From contig JAJEKV010000025.1 in assembly GCA_021234155.1 (NCBI GenBank), forward strand, positions 5,247,310 to 5,311,309: DNA of 64,000 nt. Direction: 5' to 3'. The translations under genes were made by a program, and so were the position numbers. Positions 55,769 to 64,000 of the stretch are shown here, piece by piece. Origin of the DNA: Isoetes taiwanensis (taxonomy: Eukaryota; Streptophyta; Lycopodiopsida; Isoetales; Isoetaceae). Positions within the stretch are counted from its first letter, which is position 1. Every line of letters begins with the position of its first letter. The notes beneath the pieces were generated by a model. It was not told the DNA's origin. It saw only the letters and a program-made list of their open reading frames with translations, and made no database searches.

Positions 55769-56144
55769 GCATCTGCCTAGATCATCTGGTCTGTCTGAAA
55801 GAGATGAAATCTCCTCATCTTCAAGGGACAGGTCTTGTTAGACACGCAAGTACTTAGCGATGCTCGGAGTCTCATCGTAAAGGCATACAAGTGTTCTTCC
55901 TCAAAGGAGGACGTCCAAGAGTGTCATTTGGGAACGATATCTGCAGATTCAGACTTACTCATAGCAAACAGTTGTGCTCGTAGTGATATGTATTCTTTGC
56001 TTTTCTATGTTATATATGTGGTGGGTAGTGTTGCTCTAGTGGGCATCTTCTACACTGGGTTTTGAGTCCCCCATGTACTCTTAGTACCTTTTGAGTAATA
56101 AAGGTCCATGTTCATTAAAAAAAAAAAAAAAAAAAAAAAAAAAC

Positions 56145-56520
56145 TACATAAAATAGTGGTTTCTACATTATAGAGTGTAGTTATTCATGTTGATTTTTTG
56201 TTACAACGTGGTATATTAAAATTGACATTAGTTTATTAAATGTTTTCTAGCGTCAATGGCAGTCATTGATGTTGGTTGTCTAATGCCAAATAGTTTATAA
56301 ACACAGATATTATTTTATTACATGATTTCTAAGATCAGTGGTGGTTACTCATGTTGCTTGTCTAAGGTAATACAGTTTCTGAAATTGACAATGATTTGTA
56401 GCATTGTTTTGAAACCACTTTACATATGGCAATGGTTGTTTATGTTGGTTTGATATTGTCACAAAATTGAAGTAGTTTATGACGTGGTTTTTCATACCAA
56501 TTCAAATGCTATGGTGGTTA
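56145..56520. repeat. Degenerate AT-rich repeats after the LINE
   Basis: About four diverged units of roughly 75-80 bp share GTAG/GTGGTT-…-CATGTTG-TTGT/TTTG-…-GTTTAT words (AGTTATTCATGTTGATTTTT, GTCATTGATGTTGGTTGTCT, GTTACTCATGTTGCTTGTCT, GTTTATGTTGGTTTGA). They continue the kind of sequence seen before the LINE and again after 57612, suggesting both retroelements landed in one older AT-rich repeat. Confidence 0.55.
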
Positions 56521-56527
56521 TCACAAG

Positions 56528-57612
56528 GCGTAGTCAGATGCATGGGGTCACCAGCACACTTGTTCAGGGCCTTAGTTGAACCGGGTCCTCCTCTATGGGG
56601 CGTAGCGTGGGGCCCGATATCCCTCACCACTTGGAACGATCTAGAGCAGGTCTGTAAGGCCTTCTTGGCCCGCACTGGAGTGAAGTCCACGGTCCCATAT
56701 CGAGATCTTTGCCCGGAGACGGGCTTCCTTCCATTACGGAGGGTCGCTACCGGAACGTCACATTATTTACTTCCGGAAGGTGGTGGCTATGGATGAAGCC
56801 CGCTGCCCAACCTTGCTTTGGCAAGTGGCGATGGGCCCCCGTGACTCAAAGCTCACTGGAAAGACAAGCAAGCCCGGTGGTTCTCGCTATGGAATGTGCA
56901 GGCACACAATGTGGACCGATTGAGGGCATACACCAAGGAACGCCAGCGCTACCTTGAAGCAAAGATTTGATGCTTGCTTCATGGCCAAGCTTTGGGATGC
57001 AGAGGCCCTCACATGTCAAGGTGGCAAATTATCGGCAGCAGGTTAATCCCATGCTCACGAGGGGGCCACACCACTACTGCCCACCCATCTACCATGAAAA
57101 AGCGCCAGGTGATTGCTTCCATTCGCACAGTGCACACCACCCCTCCGCATTGAGGCAGGGAGATGGATTCGGGAGCAGCGTGAGGACAATGCAGTCCGCC
57201 GCATCCCAGCGAGCGCCATTGAGGATGAAAGTCACGCCCTCGGGCCCCGTATCGCCGACATATCCGGCTCTGTGATGCTTCCGGTTGGTTGTGCCCCATC
57301 GTGCCTTGCATGAGCTCTTGACCGACGGCCTCCGTAGGCTTGTTGGGATCATTACCTCCCGGAGGTAATGGATCACGCCGGACTTCGCTTAGCGCCCCGT
57401 CCAGGCAGTAACCCCGGTTGTACTAGTGATTATGTATATATAAGCGTGCGGTATGTCGACATCCTTTATTGCTACTAAGGTTTTTCCCAAACCCTTCTGG
57501 CTGGGTTTTTAATCCGGTAGTAATACGCCGCTCTTTATTTGTACTTGGGTCCCATAGGCCAGTTGGTCTCGTGGGATCGATAAAATCATATTCTATTCTA
57601 TTCTATTCTATT
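56528..57612. mobile_element. Unassigned GC-rich retroelement fragment with (TTCTA)n tail
   Basis: A block of clearly higher GC than its surroundings ends in GATCGATAAAATCATA and then a TTCTA microsatellite (about 57591-57612). Just outside lie TTATCACAA (about 56519-56527) and TTACCACAA (57613-57623), a near-perfect possible target duplication. A frame near the start reads TTWNDLEQVCKAFLARTG (gag-like), and the 57140-57310 frame shows WIREQREDNAVRRIPASAIE. No polymerase is recognised. The TTTTTCCCAA…TTTTTAATCCGG 3' end with simple-repeat tail suggests a truncated or non-autonomous retroelement. Confidence 0.5.
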
Positions 57613-57761
57613 CTATTACCACAATTATGTTATAAAATGGTTGTGGTTTTAGCATAGCTTCAATATAGAGCTTTCTATAGCTATCTTCGTAACTAGGGGA
57701 CGTCTGTATCATGTTTTCAAAATGTCAATACCAATATAATTTGTAAAATTGTTATGCATTT

Positions 57762-57846
57762 TCAAAAAATCAATATATATTAGTAGTTTTCTATAGCTAT
57801 TTTTCAAAAAATCAATATATATTAGTAGTTTTCTATAGCTATATAT
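57762..57846. repeat. Tandem duplication of about 49 bp
   Basis: TTTTCAAAAAATCAATATAT followed by ATTAGTAGTTTTCTATAGCT occurs twice in direct succession. Confidence 0.85.
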
Positions 57847-58422
57847 AATTAGGGGCCAAGTATGTATTGAGAACTAAAATGCCATGCTAATGATCTTCGA
57901 AAGCTAAGTAATTATTCTCGAAGTCGAAGAAGTTCGCTAAAATGGCCATGTCAAATTCCTTTGGATGAAACATCTCTATGAAATTGAAACTGAAGCCGAA
58001 ATGATAACAACGCAAAAAACACAATCAATGCAATGAGGTCTCCTCTATTTTTTTTTTTTAATTTTTTACTAGACTTGACATTGAATGGGTATGATTAAAC
58101 GGTCTTTAATATCATTCTAAAAGTTTTATCTAAGGACATATGAAAGAGCGAACAAAAATGTAATAGGAAATTATTGGTGCCAACTCCATGTTTCCGTTTT
58201 GACATAGATTAGAGGGGACTATGCATGTGTATGCAATTTAACTGGACGATAAGGAGTAATATTTGACATGCATGCATGTGCATTTGTTTCGTTTGACTTG
58301 CTTACAACTAAACATATGAATGTCTTATGGAAGACAATTGAATTACAAAATATTCATCGCGGCGGCCTTGGCCACCACAAACATTTTTCTTTAAGGACCT
58401 GATTCTCTTCACTAGCTCAGTT

Positions 58423-59246
58423 CAGGGTAGCCCTTAAGCTCGAAATATCGCCAAAAGGCTATTTTTTTGGACATTTGCATTTTTTTTTCACTATTGTTGA
58501 GTAGGACCAATTAGGAGTGGTGCCAATAAAATATCGCCACCTTGTCTACGAAATTTTCTCCCTCCACTCATAAGTTAGCCTACATCACTAAATGATGGAT
58601 TCTTGGATTCGCCCCCATATGAATTTTATTCTTGGTAATTATTCTAAAATCGCCCCTTAACCCCCTAAAATCATGTAAAATTAATACTGAATTCTATTCT
58701 TGGTGAGTTTTTAGAATTGCCATTTACTTTCTAGAAAATAAAAAGGAAAGGGAAAAAACCATGCATGTTATATGGATTTCATGATCCGGTTCCAACATCC
58801 AGGTATGCAATCCTGGAGTATTTTTGCTTTTGGTCTGTTGTTTATCCAATGTTAAAAAGATGACGGAAATCAAATCGGTTTGTTCTTCCCCACCATAATA
58901 TGCAATCGTGCCTCGGCTAAGTTTGTGTAGTTGTTGTTTAGCCCTTAATGTGGAGCTATTGAGATTTACAATCATATGCCAATGTCTGGTAACATGTATA
59001 TTCATTATGTGAGCATTACGCTTACAACCTCAGATACGGACATAACAAATATATATTGTAGACCCAAATTTTACTTGAGAAAAAAGTATATATTCCATCA
59101 CTTGATGGATGAAAGATTCGCCAAGGTTGCTACAACTCAAGTTGAGGCCTGAAACAAAATCGCCAACATAACTAATCGAAAAAAGCTAAGATTCGCCTCA
59201 CATTCTAAATTACACCTATAAAAATTTGGGCTTAAGGGCTACTCTG
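58423..59246. mobile_element. Non-autonomous hAT-like element (824 bp)
   Basis: The ends are CAGGGTAGCCCTTAAGC (58423) and the complement CAGAGTAGCCCTTAAGC (59246), 16 of 17 matching. They are flanked by a perfect 8-bp direct repeat GCTCAGTT (58415-58422 and 59247-59254). A CAG-GG-type terminus with an 8-bp TSD is the hAT signature. The interior has no transposase frame, so it must be mobilised in trans. Confidence 0.92.
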
Positions 59247-59839
59247 GCTCAGTTACTAGTTCCAAAATTTGCGTGAAGTTGAAAGTCCCTCAACATTTTC
59301 TTAGAAATTCAAAACAATAGTGAAAGTCGGGATTGTCAATTGCCCAGCTCAAGCATTGTTTTTCAATATTAAGTCATAGTTGTGATTGGACTACTACTAA
59401 TCCATGGCTGCATACTTCACATGCTGCAAGGCATCATACCTAGGTTAATGTGCAAGTTAACCTACTCTCCTAAGTTCTTGGATCAAATTCCGCTTGCCAT
59501 AATGGTAGTTCTTTGCATTTGCTCAACATCCGTCCCTCTTCTATCATTGCACAAAGTACTACGATTTCACTAAGTAGTGACAACGAATTTGGGAGAAATT
59601 TGGGAATTGAAAATCTGACCATGGACTAAAGAAATATTAATATGTGGCTTCAAAACTAGAGCTAGTAGTTGACACTAGCCCAATGTCAGTCCTCCTTTGA
59701 ATCTTAGGCTGTTGTAGTAGTTCAATTAGAGCATAGTTTTGAAAGGAATGTTGTTTTAGTATTATGTTAATAGTTGAACGCCTCAAGCGGAATAAACAAT
59801 AGAGCGCCACTTATGAGGTGACGTAATCTACTTCCTCAT

Positions 59840-60290
59840 CCCTATTATTTGTTTCCACTTACATGCTTGACAAAGTGCAAGAAGATGCATGGTTGGTTAT
59901 ACTTACAAAACAAAGTACAAACAATTACCAAGGTACTGCTTCCCACAGTTGCAACTGATCCCATTGTATTGCAAAAAGCATTTAGAGTAGTTAGTGAAGA
60001 TTTATCGTTATCCAAAATACTACAATTGTTCAATTCATCAAACTTGTGTCATAGAGCTAAGCATGTAAGACAAGAAACTCGATTATAGAAATTGTTAATA
60101 CCATCGAACTTAAGCAGCACAATTGTACAATAACAATCTAGATTTACAAAAGGCATGTCATGGGCTTCTTTTTCCTCTTCCTTAGTCTCTTCAGTTTTCT
60201 TTACACCTTCTTCTATTTGTTCCTCACTTGTCTTTCTCCATTAAAGTGGCTATCAAGTTGATGGGTATTACAAACTTCACAGCAAAATTT
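59840..60290 (-). pseudogene. Duplicated exon block, diverged copy of 62440-62890
   Basis: A minus-strand block reads KFDELNNCSILDNDKSSLTT and LNAFCNTMGSVATVGSSTLV. It parallels RFDELYKRGTLDNKRISPDA and LMAFCTRMESVAAVGSNTLV at the other copy. The non-coding neighbour also matches (TCTCTTCAGTTTTCTTTACA, then CCTTCTTCT; ATTAAAGTGG; AACTTCACAGCAAAATT). The copy has lost several conserved residues and looks like a decayed duplicate about 2.6 kb from the better one. Confidence 0.55.
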
Positions 60291-60719
60291 ATGCTCTCCA
60301 AAATTAGTTTTCTCATAAAATGTATTTAGTTGCAATCAAGTCTTGCTTGATAAATGACAGCCATGATCACAAGCTCAAACGCACAACAAAGCTTGTATAT
60401 AAGGCCAGATTTTTTGAATTAATCTCAGAACATGTAACATCAGGAAACTCCAAAATCGATGGTTTGCAAAAGAGATATAAAAGCCTAGTATATTAGTGAT
60501 GGCTAAAAGAAAATCTTGGGCTATCTCTAGATCGATTAAGACACTGAAACATGCTTCAAGTTAGTTCAAGTTCATATGTTGTCGGCTTTTTCTTTTTCTC
60601 TAAACATATCTCTCGTCTTTTTTAGTGCTTCGAAATAGGCCTCTAGTTATGCACGTTACAAATCAGTTCAATACTTCGTAGGTTCGAACTGCTCTAGTAT
60701 CGTAGGCATGTTGTACTTC

Positions 60720-60965
60720 GTTCCTTTACCTGCTGGTTAAGGGTCGGTTCTTATTGTATCTTTAATATGAGTTGCACTCCTAGTTTGAGTGTTAGTTTTC
60801 TGAATGTTTGCTCCTTTGCCATGGATTGTTAATCGTTTTGGAGGGTTCAGGGTCGATTCTTATTGGGTCCTCGATATGTGTGGTATTCTTAGTCTTGGTG
60901 TTAGTTTTCTATCTTGATGTCTTCTCCTTTGCCATAGATTGTTAATCATTTTAGTCTTATTGTTA
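60720..60965. repeat. Tandem duplication of about 113 bp
   Basis: Two adjacent imperfect copies share GGGTCG-TTCTTATTG, AATATGAGTTG/CGATATGTGTGG, GTGTTAGTTTTCT and CTCCTTTGCCAT-GATTGTTA. Confidence 0.7.
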
Positions 60966-61589
60966 GAGATGCTGATTAGATTACATAAGGTCCTCATAAT
61001 TATGAGGGCTACTGTTTGGCCCTCATAATTTTCTTAGTTCCGTAGTGGTTTGAACCCCCCAAAACACACCATTCATGGTCTTTTGCAAAGACCACTCTAG
61101 GTCAACTAGCACCCCTATTTCAAAACATGTGTTAATTTATAGGTGCAATGTTGGTCTCAAGGGCCATGGCCTTGGGTGGCATTGTCGGGGGTTTAATAAG
61201 TTGTGGCCATGATGTCCTATATGTCTCTCTCCTTTTCTTTCAAAGTTATGCCTTCTATTGATGAAACGATTTAAGTCCAATTGAGCTTAATAAAAGGAAG
61301 CACTTCTCGAATCAATGCTACACCAGATTCAAATGCGCAATAGAAGCTGCATCAAGTATCTCTAGGACTTTTTCTCCACGAAAGGTACTATGAGCGCTTC
61401 CCTTTCCACTACATGGTATGCGACTTTCTCGCCCACTTCACTTACAGATATGCCAGTAACATACCCTCAAATTAGTTTCCCCCTTGCAATCCATCAAAAG
61501 AACAAATTTGCTACATATCAAGTGTGTGAAGTACTTCTTAGACTTCTATGGTGGAGTAAAATTTATCACGTTAAAGACACTTGTACCTT

Positions 61590-61740
61590 CATCATTGTAT
61601 CATGTCTATGTCATTCTAATTAGCATTAGGTATAACTCTATTTGTTATTCTCAACATTCACCTCTAGCTTCATCTTTCTATCATGTCTATATCATTCTAA
61701 TTAGCATTAGGCATATGTCTATTCATTATTTTCAATAGTT
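61590..61740. repeat. Tandem duplication of about 78 bp
   Basis: TATCATGTCTAT-TCATTCTA followed by ATTAGCATTAGG and TATTCAT/TTTGTTATT occurs twice. The surrounding 60300-62050 stretch has no gene I can support. Confidence 0.75.
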
Positions 61741-62099
61741 ATTTTTTCTGTCTGGGCTAATCAAAACGTTTCAAATGTATGTATGTGATTGTTGTTTGTT
61801 ATGTTCCATTCTTTGAGCCTTCGAGGTTCTACTGTTTGGTGATTGCGCATCCCTTCGTCCTGCAAGAAGATACCATGTCACATTGTCAATGAGCAATCAC
61901 AAATCAACAGGCACAATCACTATGTCAATAAATATATTTCTACAGGATTCCCAATGCTTTCATCTTGTATCCTATTACCTTTGTATTTTTTTTTGGTTAA
62001 GATGTTGACTCGGTGTTACTAGTACTTCCGATGACCCTCCTCCATCTTCGAAATATTTAACCATGCAAAAGGTCATTAAAGCTACATTTTCGATCTATG

Positions 62100-63335
62100 A
62101 ATACTACACCATGCAAAATAGAATTCACGCATTTAGTACCTTTCAATGCTTTACACTCCTTGATACACTTCACGCATTCTTTCAGAAATAATAAATCCTC
62201 ACTTGTCATTCTCTTATCACACACGCCTAGAAGCAATGAAGCAAAAACAGTTGTATAGCCTTCCTGCATAGTAATAATGAAAGTTACTTGTTGGAGTTTT
62301 TCATGTCAGATGAGTGGCATGGATTGGTCTTGACCAGAATGAGCTCAAAGAAAGTCATAGCACTGAACTAACCATGGCAATCTGATGATCAGATTCATAT
62401 CTGTCACAAATAGCAAATGATTTGTTTGTTTAACCTAAATGTGTCATAATTTATTTGACCTAAATTTGTTTGACAAAAGATGCAACTTACAAAACACAGT
62501 AAGAACAATTACCAAGGTATTGCTTCCCACAGCTGCAACTGATTCCATTCTAGTGCAAAAAGCCATTAAAGCATCTGGTGAAATTCTCTTGTTATCCAAA
62601 GTACCACGTTTATACAGTTCATCAAACCTGTGTTATATATCTAAGCATGTAAGACAAGAAACACGATTCGAAAAAATGCTAATACTATTGAATTGTAAAA
62701 TTACAATCTAAGCTTACAAAAGGGATGACATTCTCAGACGACTTTCAGGAGTTAAAAACGTCCTAACATCCCCGGTCTCTTCAGTTTTCTTTACACCTTC
62801 TTCTTCTTCTACTTGTCCCTCCCTCGTCTCCTCGTCTTTCTTCATTAAAGTGGCCATCAAGATTGATGGGAATTCAAAACTTCACAGCAAAATTAGCTTC
62901 TTTTTCTTATTGATTTTCGCATTAGTATAGCAATACGTACATGCATGCCAAATGCTACCCGAAGGTCTAGGGTTTAGCGAACCTACAGCACCGTAGAAGT
63001 TAACTTCATCCATGGTTGAACTAGTTCTCCTATCGCCCTACCAATTGATATATAAAGGAAAAACAGAGATTGCACACAATGTCGGATTCTTGAACTAATA
63101 GCTTGCGCAGAATGACGGATTCTTGAACTAATCTGAGAACATGTAACGCCAGGCAGCTGCAGAATCGATAGCTTGAAAAAGAGATATAAACGCCTAGTAT
63201 TGAAGTGATGGCGAAGAGAACACCTTGGCCTACCTCAAGATCGACAAGGCGCCGGAGTTCTCCAAACGAAAATCGCTTCGATATAAACCTCAAAGCCTTG
63301 GGCAACGAATGAGAAGCTGCCGGGTTGGATCCCAC
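62100..63335 (-). CDS. Exon-like blocks of an unrecognised minus-strand gene
   Basis: There are three blocks in transcript order. A first exon starts at ATG 63335 (MGSNPAASHSLPKALRFISK, RFSFGELRRLVDLE) and ends at a donor near 63233 (GAG/GTAGGC). A middle exon at about 62520-62630 reads RFDELYKRGTLDNKRISPDA and LMAFCTRMESVAAVGSN. A further exon at about 62130-62260 lies between an acceptor-like TATGCAG and a donor-like AAAG/GTACTA and reads EGYTTVFASLLLGVCDKRMT, SEDLLFLKECVKCIKECKAL. Together they look like a helical cytosolic or nuclear protein. I do not recognise the family. Between them a short ATG frame (MATLMKKDEETREGQVEEEE…) at about 62710-62855 may be another exon or chance. Later exons would lie below 62 kb, but the duplicated block at 59840-60290 is already decayed. 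Confidence 0.4.
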
Positions 63336-64000
63336 GCGAATGCGTTAACCATTAAAAAGTTGACACGTGTCATTTCTTGACCGCGCCGCAATAATTGTAG
63401 TCGGGAAGAAGCATGTATTACAGGCATTTAAAAAGTTAGCCCGTCATTTTACGAAATGTTTATCACCATCAAATTTTGCCCTCCTTTTAACTCGTTTTTA
63501 AAAAGCAAAAGAAAGTTGTCGATGTGTGTCGGTGTTTTAGCCCTCCTCTTTTTCTGCACTTCGGATGCCCAATGCTTCAGCCTTGAAAATTCAATACAGA
63601 TCAACTCCATTGCTTCTCCACCGTGATCCTCGACGGCCGGTTACTCTAGCTTCGTTAGAATCGGCAGACAGAGCCCAAGAATTTGAGTTTGTGAGAATCG
63701 ACAGACAGAGCCCAACAATTGGCAAACAGAGCCCAATAATCGGGCAAATTTGATGGTGATAAACATTTCGTCGATGAATTGTTTGAGCAAGGAAATTTCA
63801 GCCCCAAATTTCACAGCGTGGGCGCGATCCACAGTGACGCCAGCTTCGTGGATCCGCCATGTCGCCAAGAAATTTCGGGCTGAAATTTCCGCTCACACAA
63901 ATTACACCTTCCAAATTGTCACTTGCCTACAATGGATGACTACTACCTTCAATAAACCATTGAAATATATTTCATTGGTCTTTCCCTGCTTTCATGTCCC
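63336..64000. other. Upstream region of the minus-strand gene; possible divergent exon
   Basis: This is the presumed promoter side of the gene starting at 63335. A plus-strand frame from ATG 63565 (MPNASALKIQYRSTPLLLHR, DPRRPVTLASLESADRAQEF) could be the first exon of a divergent gene. Near 63650-63740 a short unit with GACAGACAGAGCCCAA-AATT is repeated three times. Near 63790-63890 an inverted pair GAAATTTCAGCCC / GGGCTGAAATTTC occurs. Nothing else is supported. Confidence 0.3.

Larger units (their letters stand above)
50525..56143 (+). mobile_element. L1-type LINE retrotransposon, degraded
   Basis: A plus-strand non-LTR element carries an ORF1-like region with a DUF4283-like domain, an ORF2 with apurinic-type endonuclease, reverse transcriptase and the C-terminal zf-RVT block, an AATAAA signal near 56097, and a poly(A) tract of about 25 bases (56118-56143). 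The order and 3' tail are those of plant L1 LINEs. Many frame breaks make it inactive. The 5' boundary is approximate and no target duplication was recognised. Confidence 0.9.

Overview
The window looks like an intergenic, transposon-packed stretch of a land-plant nuclear genome. It is AT-rich and carries plant-type CACTA, Helitron, hAT-like, Ty3/gypsy (Tat-like) and L1-type LINE sequences, many inserted into one another. I see no bacterial operons, no rRNA, no convincing tRNA gene and no CRISPR array. A DUF7869-bearing DNA transposon makes me lean to a non-grass, possibly non-flowering vascular plant, but the species cannot be fixed from sequence alone.

Layout. 1-3.4 kb: host-like sequence with a possible last exon on the minus strand (1563-1812) and a possible IFRD-like exon on the plus strand (about 3055-3323). 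3.5-9.3 kb: a decayed CACTA (En/Spm) element with TNP2-type transposase fragments and a clear 3' terminus at 9303. 10129-20017: two head-to-tail non-autonomous Helitrons joined exactly at 15510/15511 (CTAG then TC), with a third Helitron-like 5' end at 18542. 20458-40348: a Tat-like gypsy element on the minus strand, with LTRs 20458-21852 and 38941-40348, TSD CTAGT, and an archaeal-type RNase H placed before the reverse transcriptase. Its integrase is split by an 11,383-bp DNA transposon (22420-33802; 8-bp TSD TTCTTTAA), and its protease/RNase H junction by a 275-bp MITE (37061-37335). 41.7-47.2 kb: a composite region bounded by a short inverted repeat, holding a GA-rich minisatellite, a second truncated Tat-like element (42738-45973) and an array of palindromes built on CTCGACTCGCGAGTCGAG. 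48702-49171: a long foldback repeat. About 50.5-56.1 kb: a degraded LINE with a poly(A) tail. 56.5-57.6 kb: an unassigned element with a TTCTA-repeat tail. 58423-59246: a non-autonomous hAT-like element (TSD GCTCAGTT). 59.8-63.3 kb: exon-like blocks of an unrecognised minus-strand gene, part of it duplicated.

The most interesting object is the 22420-33802 transposon. It has matching terminal repeats, an 8-bp target duplication that splits the host integrase frame cleanly, a DUF7869 protein on the plus strand, unrecognised minus-strand reading frames, and a family of palindromes based on AAATGGCGCCA ending in a hairpin with 67-bp arms (28133-28275). I cannot place it in a named superfamily.

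Nearly every protein-coding block is broken by stops or frameshifts. Some of this is decay. The uneven clustering of differences between the two LTRs suggests that part of it could be consensus-sequence error.
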